Origin: Schistosoma mansoni
Taxonomy: Eukaryota > Platyhelminthes > Trematoda > Strigeidida > Schistosomatidae
Reading direction: 5' to 3'
Assembly: GCF_000237925.1 (NCBI RefSeq)
Contig: NW_017386133.1
Span: forward strand, 1 to 64,000
DNA length: 64,000 bases
The notes beneath the pieces are model-generated. The model was not told the origin of the DNA. It saw only the letters and a list, made by a program, of their open reading frames with translations, and ran no database searches. Of this stretch, positions 12,750 to 25,989 are shown piece after piece (within the stretch, counting starts at the first letter, position 1; each line of letters opens with the position of its first letter). A program made the translations under genes and the position numbers.

Positions 12750-13720
12750 AATAAAACGTCCTGCTGCTTATCATAGCGACTGGATAGAAGCTTGTGCTTG
12801 TTGCGAAAATTCCATACCATTCAAACTATCTCAAGTCTCTGACTAAGAGAAGGTTGAATCTTCCCAGTGAATACGAGACCAAAACCAAACTTTCCGAAAC
12901 CACATGTTTTATTCAAACTGGCCTTCTTAAGTATTCGCACATTAATCCAGATCGGACACTACAAAGGTTTAGCCATGTCCTTGGAAAGTTTTGACACTAA
13001 TGCCTGTTAACGATTGAAAACTCGTATTTTAGACTCTGGTGGAGTACTGAATATTCTCTCTCCATCCGTCGCTTTGAGAGCTTGTTTTATGAGCGTTTAT
13101 CTGATAGTCCTGTGTGTTCCCTGTCCGGTTTTGTTGGGGTTAGTCTTGCATTAAGAACTGGAGGAGAGTTTTCACTAATCAGCTGGGTCCAACTTAACAG
13201 TCACTTATGTACTGTTGCGTTAGATTGTTCTCTTAACCTAATATGAGACCGATACCTCACCATTAGATCCACCTACGCCCCGACAGAATGTAATACATAT
13301 GCTATCAGAGGTAATTTCTACAAGTTAATTGATCTCACATATTCACTTTCCACAGGTATTGTGGTGATTAGAGGGAGTTCGAATGTGTAGGTTTGCCATC
13401 TAAGAAGAAGACCCGCTTGAGTGAGAAATGAAGACCCTCTGGTTTCAGATTGGACAAATACTGCCAATTCATGGCTAAAACTGACGTTCAGCACACACAT
13501 CTCCAGTATGTCACCTCTCCCTCTTCTTCTTGCAATTCAATCCAGGATTGAAATCGATCATATCACGATCAGCTACCTCCAGCATGGTTGTTTACAAGAA
13601 TGCCCCTTCTTTTGAACCACTTTGTCATCTATGACATTTTGTAAACCACTCTGTTGAAAGCGAGTAACAGCAGTGTGGAGGTTACCCGGAGGAGAATATT
13701 CTACATTGATTAAAGGACTG
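12750..13720 (+). pseudogene. LINE endonuclease-domain relic
   Basis: Translation in broken frames gives TYAPTECNTYAIRGNFYKL near 13270-13330. It then gives a degraded G-D-F-N region, and ESR/DHITISYLQHGCLQECPF near 13550-13610. This is the order of a LINE apurinic endonuclease (S-x-YAPT, then IDHIAISYR). Stops and frame changes show it is dead. The upstream boundary is approximate. Confidence 0.6.
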
Positions 13721-13757
13721 ATATTTTATTACTACGCAACGATATACAAGATGTAGA

Positions 13758-14258
13758 GTCCACAATGCCCTGGTACGGTAGCGAGTAGGGAGGGCTCGCC
13801 CTCGAAATGCTTTCACACGACCACACTACTACAGCCTCTGCCAGGGAAGTCCTACTCACTGCATTCTCACAGTGGCGGGGGTGTTGTTTACGAAATTAAG
13901 AGGACGAAAAGTGAATATCTGGTACTTTACCGGGTTGGTGGACACGGCGAGTCCACCTAGAGGAGTTGGAAATCCCTCATTCCAAACCAATGGTGCACAT
14001 GGGCTCCAGTATCCTGAGGAAACAAATGGCGTGTGAATCAATCGTCCGTCACCGGCTACCATGGGACTTCATCTCCTCATGATGATCCACTACCTTGTGG
14101 ATCAGACCTTGAGGTCAAAGGCTTCGGGTGCGTCCCCAAAAGAACCACCTGTTTCAGTTTCCACACCCGGATAGTATCAAAGCCCTCAAATGAGATTTGT
14201 GTGGAGCATATTTATCTGGTTCCCTTTTGTACCAATATTTATGTGTTCAAATAAATAA
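13758..14258 (+). mobile_element. 0.5 kb non-autonomous retroelement, copy B
   Basis: Same family as the copies at 4.1, 26.0, 56.9 and 60.0 kb, in plus orientation. It starts TGCCCTGGTACGG, contains the GGTGCACATGG and CCTTGTGGATCAGACC blocks, and ends TTTGTACCAATATTTATGTG then AAATAAAT. It sits between two LINE relics. Confidence 0.75.
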
Positions 14259-14399
14259 CAGTCCACACTTAAGTAGTTAGCAGTCAGCCTTCGTTGATTT
14301 GCCAGATGCTTCACATCTTCTAAGTACAAGGTACTAATACGAGTCTGTCGAAGACCTGTCTTCCTAATCACCCTTGGTAGTCAGCAATTAGAGGCAGTC

Positions 14400-14940
14400 G
14401 AGAGGTCTGTGCATTTCGGTTGTTGTGTGGGTGCTGGTAGTGGCTTATCAAATGAGACCAGTTCATATATAGCGGAACCCAGAGTGACCTGTAGCAATTC
14501 AGAATATCTTTGGCGTCTTCGTGATATCAATCGGGGTGTGAAGAGTCAGATTTGCAAGGTGCCAGTATGATCAACTTTTCTCTAAGCTTGCGCGACCTGG
14601 TCTCTCCGAGCTGGGGGATGTTAAGAGATTTAGTACGTTTGACATCGCCGTGGTTGGCCTTCAGTTGCAGCGCTATTTGTGTAATGACGAAGTTGGTCAA
14701 CGGGTGTTGGCGTATAGCGGCGACAATTTAACCAGTGTCACCACTTTCGAACACCGAGTTCGGCAGCTTCGACAAATGTCGTTCCGAAGAAATGCGTGTG
14801 GTGAACTATCTACTGCGGCTAGAGCTGGTTGCATTAGAGAAAAGCATGGCTACTTTATGAATTGGTGTCGAAGTATTTAGCATGGATAAAAGTTGTATGG
14901 GACTGGTGTCCCTGTCTTTCACGACTCCTTATTTTCAGCA
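14400..14940 (+). pseudogene. LINE C-terminal ORF relic (crosses the left edge of the inverted repeat)
   Basis: Broken frames read EYLWRLRDINRGVKSQI near 14500, then a degenerate W-S-L-R segment, then FRRNACGELSTAARAGC and MNWCRSI at 14780-14877. They match the 3' ORF module of the intact LINE at 31.8-32.4 kb ([15 protein letters not shown] ... [12 protein letters not shown]). From about 14630 onward it is shared with the right arm, where the same module lies at 44.08-44.33 kb. Before that point the two sequences differ completely. Confidence 0.65.
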
Positions 14941-16420
14941 CTGAAAATAACGCAACAACGGATTGAGACTTCATCAGGCGAACAGTACCTTACAAAGGCT
15001 TTGCGCACACAATCGACTCATTAAATGAGATAGGACTTAACACAGTTCGTTTGGTTCTGACATGCGATTGGAAGACTCAATTAATAATCTAACTACCCAT
15101 TACACTTTTCAGTACTGGTAGACACCGACATTCTGTGATACTGATAATCATGACAGAGCTTGAAAAAATTGTAGGTACTGGTCAAATACACCATCAGTAG
15201 GTTGCCGACTAATGTACATGTAGCCTGTAATAACGATCTACATGGTTCATGTACTAAGATGTACAAGAATCGCAAAGATAATAATCCGGTGCTCAGATTG
15301 AGGTCTAAGGCAGAGTTCAGCTTGAACCTATCGTCCGTTTGAACTAGTAGTTATTGACTCAAGATACAATTTTTACATCATCACAGTTGAAATTACAAAA
15401 CAGACAAGCAAACTTCCAAGTTGAAAACAATTGACTGTCTATAATTTTATCGAAGATATTCAGTGGTACATACAGTAATGTACATTTACAGACATATGTA
15501 AAAATAATTTCCAAGTTTGCAAAAACAACTGATGCCAAAAATTAAATATCACTGGAGTGAAACTCTAAAATAGAGAAAACATGGAGGAAAGTTAATACAA
15601 TATAGCTAATGTAAACAACAGAAGGATTCACATCCGATCAATTTAATTTCAATATTGTGAAAAATGGAAGTTCTCACAGGGTATTTTATATGTGACATTA
15701 TCATCTGTTTCATTTGTATGGGACCTACTATCCTATTTTACACCATAGTTCAGTCAGTCATGAATCAAGCAACTTAATCAATTAACTGGAAGATGTAGTG
15801 ACAGTGCAACCAGGAGGAATAGTCATTTAGGTATGGTGACAAGGCGTTCGGAATAAGATGTTAGCTAAAGCTATGTAAAACTTCTCGCTTAACAGAAACA
15901 GACTGTTTACTTCGAGATTTTTAAAACATTCCAAGTAATTTCTGATTTATATTATCCCTAACAAAAGAATCAGTAAAAATTAAACTTGGATGCTTCAACA
16001 ACACAGGATAAATGGTGTTAGTTATATCCATAACTAACCAATCAAGTCGCTGCTTAAACATCCACCACGTTAACCTGGTCTACTGTGTCTGTAGACCATC
16101 CCTGTTGCATGTGACCTATCTGTGTGACTGCAACTCATACTTTTTATTCATTTCGATCAGACACCCAATACTGGTCGTAACTTTCGGGCGTTTCACTTAT
16201 TGACTATAATTCCTTTAATTATTGCACCAATCGAATTGCCTTTTACGTTCAGAAGCAGATAAAGTTTAAAGCCACGTTGCCCTAGTTTTGATTATAGCTT
16301 TCACATAGACTCTGGGTCGTCAGTGTCGCGTTTACATTACCGGTAGAACACCTACAGGATAATTTAAATCATACAATGTTTCGACCAGTATCTCATCAAA
16401 AATTCATACATTGAGTACTG
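14940..16420. other. Left-arm stretch without recognised gene
   Basis: AT-rich, with no domain or repeat signature recognised. The frames at 15093-15275 and 16012-16203 have exact partners in the right arm only because the arms are duplicates. Confidence 0.4.
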
Positions 16421-16424
16421 CTGA

Positions 16425-17560
16425 ATGTTTACACAGAAGAATCATAAAGCTGATCAGATTCCTGACTTGTCTCCCTACTATCTAGAAACTCATACTGATG
16501 GCCAGTTAGAAGGAAACGGCCACCGAATAAATCCCTTGTTAGAGTTAGAATTAGCCGAAGTACGCTTAGCTCAGACAGAAAAAGAAATGAGTAGGATAGG
16601 TTACGTCAAAGAGGAAGAAAACATTATAGTCAAGCTGTGGCTGACAAGGTGCTGTCGTACGAGTCTATATTTGCCTCATGTGGAGTTAGTATCCCTCCTG
16701 GAAAAAACTGGACATCTAAAACTTTAGACCTACCAAACAGAGAGATCATAAGGTTTGATGGTAACCCCATGAACTATTGGAGTTTCATACGGAATTTCGA
16801 AGAATACTTAGATGACAGCGTTGGATTCCGATTTAGGTCAAACTATTTGGTTCAGTATTGTGATGGTGAAGCTAAGGCTACTATTGTTCATTATGCCTTG
16901 CTCGAACCAGAAGGAGGCTATTGCAAAGCGTTCGCGCTTCTCGAGGAAGCTTTCGGTCAGAAGCACATCGCAGTTCACGCATTTATTGACAAGAGGCTGA
17001 ACATCCCTGCTATTAAGGATACTGATCCAGGTAATTTAAAAAGGCTGTCTCATGAGATTCAGACTTGTGAGCTAACGCTAAGGCGGAAGAATTCTTCAAA
17101 GACCACTGAGACTAAGCTTTTGAAACTCCCACTACACTTGCAAAGAGAACGATTGAAAGTGGCATGTCAAATTTTTAGGGGTGATTGAGAGCTTTTACTC
17201 AAGGACCTTTGAAAGCCTGTGAAAGAGCGGTCGGATATTGCTAACACCAGATAAAGATTAGTGGTCAATGGGGATCTCTCTAATCGCAACCAAAGGCAGT
17301 TCGTTGTTGCTACTAAAAGAAACTGTGACTCAGAGTATAAGGTGAGTGTCGTTTGCTAGCTCAGGCGGGTATGATGTTCCTCCACACGTCAAACCAAGTA
17401 CTCTTGGGTTGTCATGTTTACTAAGTACCGAAAGCCATTCCTTAGATCAATGTGGAAGGTTTAGAGATAAGTATATAAATGAGAGGATGGAGTTTGTACC
17501 AAATAAGTTGTGTAATGTCTGTCTGAAGGCCGGTCATGAGTAAAACACTCAACACCTGTT
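16425..17560 (+). pseudogene. BEL/Pao-type LTR retrotransposon gag relic (left arm)
   Basis: Two overlapping frames carry a Gag-like N-terminal region (16425-16727) and a DUF1759-like core (16637-17188). The core has IIRFDGNPMNYWSFIRNFEE, then GEAKATIVHYAL, then a YCKAFALLEEAFGQ segment, the usual order in BEL/Pao gag. The frame stops at 17186-17188. A third frame (17346-17543) encodes a zinc-knuckle-like C-x-x-C-L-K-A-G-H-E tail. No protease, RT or integrase and no paired LTRs were recognised, so this is a decayed fragment. The family assignment rests on motif resemblance. Confidence 0.7.
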
Positions 17561-19390
17561 GGAAGTCCACCACTCATACCATTAGGTCACACCTTCACAA
17601 ATTTATACACTAAGTGTAATCTCCACACATAGTGCAGAGAAGGCTGAAGATAGTTAAATGTACTTAAGCAGTTTAAATCGCGTAAAATGCCGCGTTTCCA
17701 AAATTCCGTTGTTTTGCCATCAAATCTCATCATATTAAGAGTCTTTTAATGTTGCTTCAGCTAAAGACGCTTCCCCTAGTTGGTCTGTTACTTTTTTTAA
17801 ATGTATTTTGCCGGGTTTCAAGGGTTTTGCAGACATAGGGGCTGTTCACTGAGTCCAATCTTCCCTGGTCATTCCAGGAAATCTCCCGAACAAAATTCGC
17901 CATTACCTGGAATTAAAAGAGGATGACTTGTTGGTATTCAGCAACCAAGGAGTCAAAGATGATAGTACTAACTAATTGGCAAAACATCAGCAGGTTTAAA
18001 CTTGTACTGAGTCAATAGTCTAAACAACATCAAGGCAAATCATTGTCAGTAATAGTCTAGAAAACAACTGTATATAAGAAACTAGTCGGAGTTAACCGTC
18101 AAATTGTCATGAAATCGAGATCTCTTGGATTTCATGGGCGAAATGGAGAAAGACCTAGACCACTGGATAGCAGGTTCATGTATTTGTTTGCCGGTTGCTA
18201 ACATTAATGACAAAATGCACATTTAATTAAAGTAACTAGTTGAAACATGTCAATACGCAAATATACATGAGGTTCATGTCCCAATAGGATAAAATTAGTG
18301 CTTTTGGTACAGTCGGTTTCAAGTGGGGCAAGTTAACTAAGTCTGTTCAACATATAGTGACGTATATTCGCGGAAATTATGACGGGAATTAATGAATCAC
18401 AATAGTTGATTAGCACAAGAAGTAGCAAATTATTAATATATTATGAAACTATTCTCATGATAGTAAATCAGCTTGACAAGTTATGAGAAAAACTTATATG
18501 AGTGATATTTAGAGGTCAACAAGTACCGTTTCGTCACTTCCAATTAATAAAGGCCAACGACAGAAGTAGACCTTCAAAGCTAACCGAAATGAACAATTGA
18601 TCACAGCGTCAGTTGGTAGGTTTTTTAATACCACATTCCAACAGAAAAGTCGTAAATTCATCCACTTATGAACTTATTATGCCTTGATATTTCTATGAAC
18701 TAAGGTTATCATTGATTATATATCATTGTGCTTCCACCAATGTATGACCAAAACATTTATCGCAGTGGTGAGGAACAATTACGTTGTACATAAAAATACT
18801 GACTACCAAAATGAACGACTCGATAATTAGTCTGCAATAAATAAGACTTGTCCAACTACAAATCTTCAAAAAAAACACTTGTTTGCTGTTTGAGAGACAC
18901 TAAACGCTTCAAAATGATGCAAACCTGCACTTAGCTAATGTTAATGTTCATCTAAATTTCGTTTAATATTAGCTAGTAATTATCTTGTTATTAAACCAAG
19001 TCTCTGCAGAGACATTCGTAACATCAACTGATTTCATCACCACAGTCCACTTAAAATCTGGACGTAAAGAACATAGTTTCTGGTCTAGTTTCTTATTTTA
19101 GTTAGTTAGCGGGACGGAGTAATCACCTCCAAATGTAGGCGGTGTACGCCTGACCTTACTCTTAACTCAGTTGACTCCACAGTTTACAGATGTTTATACG
19201 AAATGAGGAGAGGAAATGTGAAATTTAGTTGTTTTCAATTGAAATACCTTACATCATTACAAAACAATTATTTTGCAGCATTGTTGTGGTTAGTGATCAG
19301 TTACTTATAGTTATGTTTCTAATCGTTTATAAGTTACAGACATTTAGATATAAATCTACCAAGGTCATCCGTGACACATTTTGAGTGGCT
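17561..19390. other. Left-arm stretch without recognised gene
   Basis: AT-rich. The first few hundred bases may be further decayed retrotransposon. Nothing definable is seen. Confidence 0.35.
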
Positions 19391-19396
19391 GAATTA

Positions 19397-22300
19397 TTTA
19401 TTAGCACTTCCACAAACAACTTACCGCTATTATAAATGGTACGAAACTAGGCACTAACACTTGTACATTCGACACAACGGTGCCTTGTATATCATATTGA
19501 GATCAATTTTTGGACCAATTAAATCACGAATATTTTTATAACCATATCGAATCATAGTTGGACTAAGTAACAAAAACAGAGTGGTAGAAAATAATGCAGA
19601 ACCACATGAAAAGGTTTGTGAGGGTTAAATTTGATATATTTTGTAACAAAACAAAATTAATGATAATGGAAGACTAACGTGAATGTGGCAAAGACGATCT
19701 AAAATAGTTTGTCAGTTAGTTGGAGGCAGTCTGTCGGATATCAAGTAATATGGTTTATTTTTGAGTCGTACTCACCAGCAAAATATACTCACAGTTTTGA
19801 CATAATCGGTGGGTTATTTGAAGTGCGATTCTCGCTCACTATTTTTTTTGTATTATTTCATGTGGAGGTGATACTTGATACCTTTATGAAAGCCAGGAGT
19901 GTCAAGACGAGTGGGATGAAAAGGTGTATATGAATGAACTTGGAAGTGCATTTCCTCATATTGTTGCTTTACCGTAGCATTATGAACTAAACCCTCCAGA
20001 CCAATCGTTCGACATATTATTAGAGAAAATTACCTACTTTACTCTACGGGCTCAGCAGTATGTCAGAGGCCTCGCATCAACCATAGAAATTACAAATGGC
20101 GAATATGAATTATTCATCCTTCAGACTGAAGCTCATAAACTCGAGTTACTTTGTTCACAACGAAATTTACTTTATATTAATGCACATCTGTGTACTATTT
20201 TAGTAATAAGTATATTTTTGTTTTCATGTGATTTATAACCATTTTTATTTTTACTTTCAATGTTTGCGCAACTCAACTACCTCTTGTCATTGTTGAAATT
20301 TTAGTCAGTTTAGAGAAATTTGAACTTGCTCAGATAGCTGATTTTTGAAAGACGTATCAGAATTCAACACATTGTCACTTGAATTTAAGACACGGGTGTC
20401 GTTCAAGCTTAATGCTCGTACCTAGACACGTAGGTGCATACCGAACGACATGTTTGGGAAATCTTGCTACTGTTGTGAACTGCGTTTCAGAGACACGCAT
20501 GCAAAATTTCATCTGTCCATCGAGAAACCATGTTTCGTGTGTGGTTAAAAGGGATCTCATCTCACTGCAGTCATCGCACTAGACAAACAACGTTAGGACC
20601 TGAGACCCAGTGGCCGAAATTCAAGCCACCTTGTTAGATCACAGAATATTTCTGGCAAGTAGGACAAGTATCCCAATCAAATATCAAGTGTAGCTGAGTT
20701 TAGAACTAACTATTAACTCTCTGGAAAGCGAGGGTTTCTATATTACAAGAAGTCATGTTTTAGGCCAATTGAAGAGTAGGAAAATGTTGGTCCGTCTCAG
20801 AACTCCTCTTTTACCATCGACAACATATAAAGTACAGATATGTGGTTATGTGAATCTTTTCAATACTTTGGAAAGAATCTTTTGTCGATAGGATAAATTA
20901 CTTAAATAACATTTAGTTGGGTGGTCGTTGGCGTTCGAAAGTAACGAACGTACTTTTCTTCTTTATAAAAGCGTTAAGAAATTCAATGAGACTGATAGAC
21001 ACTGCTACAAATAGCTGAAACATCGATGCATATTTAGATGGCTGTCAATTTGCTTCTGAAGATTTGTCAGATAAGATCGATTTTGCACGTAGAAGGCTAA
21101 CTGCTCATAGCGGTCTGATTCACCCTTACAGAAATTTTTACGTTGCCATGATCACAGGTGGTTGAGTGTATGATTATTTTATCACAATAATCTTTCTTTG
21201 TTTGTGAATTTTGACTTTTTAGAGCGAATGTTGTTCATTCCGTCTTCTTTCGTCTGGACAGAATGGTTATATTAGTTACCCTCACAATAAGTGCAAGTAC
21301 GTTGTATTATTCCCTCGATTCTCTATGAACAAAGGTCACACGTCTTCACCAACACGGCAAATAAAATTACTATTACGTCATGTCCTACGACACAGCAATG
21401 AAACAAACAATGCTCTAGAAATAGGTGGTATCAAAAAGAGCAAACTCAAAACTAGCTCACCGTTCCAGAGATAATCCCCAGGCTATAACAGACAATCCTT
21501 CAGGCAACCCCATTGGTCTAAGCATTTCCGGACGAAATAGTCCCGAATTACCTATTTCCACCCACTTCTTGAGACCTGAAATTTAAATTCGAAGAAGCAG
21601 CAGAATTTTAGCAACCATGTAAACATCAGTATATGAGACTTTGGACTATACGTATTATGGTGGTTTGTAGTACTAAGTGGATTGTAAAATGGGGTGGAAT
21701 TCTCAACTGTAACTTATTAGTTGAATATCAAGTCTCCAGGAAATGTAGTTTGCTACAACAATAGATAGCGGTTTTTTTCAATCTGGGTCATGGATCGAAA
21801 CTGTGCTTTATTCATAATAGCTTAAATAGTAGTAGCGTTGGGTGCCGGCTGGACGCATACACGAAACAAGGTTTTGGACTTGCTGGCAGTCATTGAAACA
21901 TGTTCACAGTCCTGAAAAATTCGTGTTATATTTAGGTTACGACCACGTTCTAAAAAACATTGATGATCAGAGGACCGTTAAAATAAGAATGCTACGGGCT
22001 TTCCTGTCGCCCATCCCATAAACATTAAACATTTAATCCGCGATGTAACAAAAAGGCCACGCTAGACCAATGAGAATTAATCTAAGATATGAATAGGAAA
22101 CCTAGGGTAATGTGAAAAGGAACAAATAGTTTAGCAAATTAATAATTATGGTGCACAAAAGCATAAATCAATGATTTTTGAGAATATTTACTCACCAGGA
22201 TGATAACTAAAAATTTCCATACTCGGTTCAGTATATGGATTATACGCTGGTTTGAATCTCAGTTGCGTAAGTCCCAACTTTGAAAAGAAAGTTCGAATTA

Positions 22301-24444
22301 CACTTTTTAAATGGCCTAAGCTAAGACCAAAGTCAGCAACTAGACCTTCAACTTGATGGAATTCTGCCAAATGAGTGGCGTCCAGATTTTCATTTCGAAA
22401 CACACGATCAATACTGTAATATTTAGCTGGAGTAAATGGATTCTACAAACATAACACATACAGACAATGCGATAATAAAACAAACCATATACATCATATT
22501 TGTTTCTCGCTACGGTTCGTTGTAAGGTTAAAAGCTCATTAACTGAGAGACAAGAATTCATTCAGGTAGTCATATTAAATTAATGGTTGGACGTTTAACA
22601 AGAGAACTCTCACTTTATCAGGATACCAATTGCTATGTTACATGAAGAATCAATGTGCAAAAGATAGTTAAGCCTCAACTAAATATTCAATGTCAAAAGA
22701 ATTGGCATGGAGGTCAGAAGAGCTAAATCATAGAGTTTACTGCTCAACCTTCTTGATAGCTTAGATACCAAAACAGGGCAGCGCAGTATTAACTCATCAC
22801 ATGTTTAAACGTTAGCAGACTATTTCAAATTATCTATTTACTATCAACATTTTTCAAACATCAAAATACACAACCAGAGTCAACTCACTGACATTAGTTT
22901 TTATTATCTCTCTAATAAAAAAAAGAGTTGATCAGTATTTCAAGACCTAGTGAAACTTGGAAAATACACTGGTTTTGAATGAATTTATCAGATCAACTGA
23001 GGTCAGGTGTTTATTTATTGTAATCAGTGTTTTGGAACACATCTAACGTCGTTCTTTTTGTCAAATCAAGAGCATGAACACTCCACAAGTTCCCATCGGT
23101 TTGATTGACATGGAATATTTTGAGAAGCATTGGTTGGGTTTGGGTTAAAACTGATAAAGAAACATTCAGCCATTGGTAAATCGCGAAAAAAAACATCAGA
23201 TGCTTATTATTTGAACAGAATCCGTCGACATTCTTAAGAAAACAAGCCCAATTATTGTCACTGTAGAAAGATTTCACCTACCTTTTTAGATAATGCATGG
23301 AGCATACGGGCGCTCACTGCTGTTGTATGTGTACGCAACAAATTTTTCTCCGCTTCCTCCATTAGCCATGGTGACTGATAGCCTCGACTACCAAAAGCAC
23401 CTTGACTATGCACAGTACGAACTTTATCAATGTAACAAGTTTCGACTGTTTTGTTAATATCTGAAATCTCAGGATCTACAGATGAGAATATAGTAATCAT
23501 GACGAATGAAGACAATAGAAATGAGACTATAAATCAAGTCAGAATTTATTTCTAAATTTACAATAAAAGTTCATAACAACACAAATTCCAAATAATCGCA
23601 TTTTCCATATAGTATGTTAGTCATTATAAAACATAAACGATATGATTTTGGAGCTTCAATTAGTAATTACTAGTTGGTTGCAAGTTCGGTGAGAACATCA
23701 ACAAACTACAACCAAACAAGTAATCCATTGAACTGTCATAGAAAAGGTAATCTAAACAAAGACAAGTCATAACAGAATGTCAAATTAAGTTTCATATCCC
23801 ATTCCAACTGGTGTGATTAGTTCTAATTCCAATGCATCAGACACTATTGACAATAAACAACAACAGTTATACTCTAGTCAATCGATTACATATGAGCACA
23901 TACTTAACTTGTTAGTGACATTCCCCGAAGCGCTGGCATACCACTCGGTCAGTCATCGTTTTTGAACATATTCAATTTAGATTAAACTTTTAATGCTGTC
24001 GATCAGTGAAAATATCGATAAAAGTGTAATACAATCAACGGATTAATGCACAGAGCGAATGTTGTTCATTCCGTCTGCTTTCGTCTGGAACATCTCGTCA
24101 AACTCGACACCGTTACACTCACCTGATCGATTATGTGAACGGATCGGTTGGAGGAAGACTAGCACTACCTGTATTCGCTTTGACAATGGACTTTTGTCAA
24201 TAGTTAGAATATAAAAACAGTACTGCCCAACTAACAAACCAACCAACCATCCCATAGAAGATCTTCACATGGACACAAAAAGACCAAATAATTCAACTCA
24301 AAACGTCAATAGCTGGCTAATAATTTACCTGAAAGGAAAAATGTATCATGTGCATCTCGAGCAGGATGTTGTTGTGGTTGAAAAAGACTATCGAAATTCC
24401 AAAAACTGCATTCAACATAATTGTTCGTAGGCATTTCTGAAAAC
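19397..24444 (-). pseudogene. Inverted partial copy of FARSA, exons 7-11 only
   Basis: Minus-strand exons are 24444-24329 (exon 7, [17 protein letters not shown]), 23475-23282 (exon 8), 22442-22196 (exon 9, motif 2 FRNE and EFHQVEG), 21575-21461 (exon 10, [17 protein letters not shown] then WGLSLER) and 19562-19454 (exon 11, [14 protein letters not shown], stop). An AATAAA is at 19402-19397. All splice sites are GT/AG and all phases match the plus-strand gene. Exons 1-6 (winged-helix N-terminal half) are absent from this side, so it cannot encode a full subunit. It has no stops or frame shifts, as expected for an extremely recent duplicate or an assembly duplicate. It supplies exon 10, which the N gap removes from the right arm. 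Confidence 0.9.
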
Positions 24445-25989
24445 CTGAAATGTTTAGGATGAGGAATGAATGTGATGAACAGAAATGGAAAATCAAGTCT
24501 TTTAAAACTAAGGTACCGTCGTAAAGTTTTCAAAACCTATGAAGGCTTTTGCGAATGCTTTTTCATTAAAAAAGCAACCCATGATGACTGTGTAGTAAAT
24601 AATGGGAAAATGATCCTTCAGCCAACTATCAAGATGACAAATATACATTTACTTTAATTAGTCTTGATTTGCACAAACTTAGCCTACTGTAGCATAGGGC
24701 TATGGGATCTCATTCTTCACTGATATTGCTTTACTTGTTTTGAGACCTACCACTATACAAAATGAGTAGTAAATAACGTCTAGTCTCTACGATCCATCCT
24801 AGACTTGAACACTACATGTCTGACCTAATTTGGAAACGCTGAATATGAATACTCCATAAATATCTGCAAATAGGCTGTGCTGGCGGTCAATGATACTTTT
24901 AGTTAGAAGATTTGTAAGATCTGACTGAGTGGAGCTGTGTGTTAGACAATTCCCTTTCAGATGTTCGACCAGAGTTTTTCAACCGCCACATTTCTTACAA
25001 CTGACTGGTCAGTACCCTTAATCTTAGTACAAAGGGTGATTTACAAGTCGATGTGTGAACATCCATGCTTCCCAATGCAACTTATTAGCATTACAGCTAC
25101 GCACTCAAGACAAGTAAGCTTTCAGAAAAATGAACTCAATGAAAGCAACCCGGAAGTAGTTGACAATTTTAAAATAATATTTAATGATGATTAACTGGTT
25201 CACAGCTCACTATATCTCATACGAGAAAATCGCGACATATTACTACTTACAAACTGGTAGTCGAAAATCAAGTATGCACAACACTAAGACACGGTTACAC
25301 AACTACCCTTAAATCCAACATATATATCGAAGACAGATTGTTTTTGTTCTACTGAGATCAATCATTTGCAGACAACCACAAAAAACAAACAGCTGCGTTA
25401 TGACAGAAAACTGCGTTTCATATCACTGATTAAGTTATTCTGTAACACCGAGAAAAAGTTCCAAGATACGTTAGACTAGATGGCAGATTGATGAATTTTT
25501 GGTGGTTTTATGAACTATACTGGCAAATTGAAATTCTATTTCACACGACGCAAAACGATGTTGGAGCAATTGACAAATAGGAAGACAGTTGCGTTTCATA
25601 ATGAGGATTTCGGTATTTTAAAGCATGTCAATTTCATCAAATCAACGGTAAAGTCACACCCATCTTGTCAAATACATTCTGCAATGCCTAGGACAACGGG
25701 AGTGACACGCTGAGATTTAGAATGTAGATAGAATACATTGATATACATTCAAAGGAATTCGAACAAAAACTCCCACAACCATACAATCGTGGTAATATAA
25801 AAATAAATACGTTTGGAGTAGTAAATTATTAACCTCCAGTTAAAACATTTTCTATTAATACACTACCACATATGTGAGTCCCTTTCAGTTGTCAAAATAT
25901 AGCAAGCACAGTGAGATGAAAATATCAACACAGGTATAAGAGAACTAAAAGTAGTGACAGTATGTGATGATAGAAAAACTTATCTACTT

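Larger units (their letters stand above)
14630..25840. repeat. Left arm of a large inverted duplication
   Basis: This arm is the reverse complement of 34368-44329. Position x pairs with 60208-x for x from 22205 to 25840, and with 58959-x for x from about 14630 to 20755. Every open frame in one arm recurs with identical length and almost always identical residues in the other, including non-coding ones, so there is no net indel over 3.6 kb and 6.1 kb. The block 20756-22204 (1449 bp) has no partner because the right arm holds a 200-N gap there. The inner edge is at CCTCCAGT (25833-25840). The outer edge falls in a LINE relic. Confidence 0.93.
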
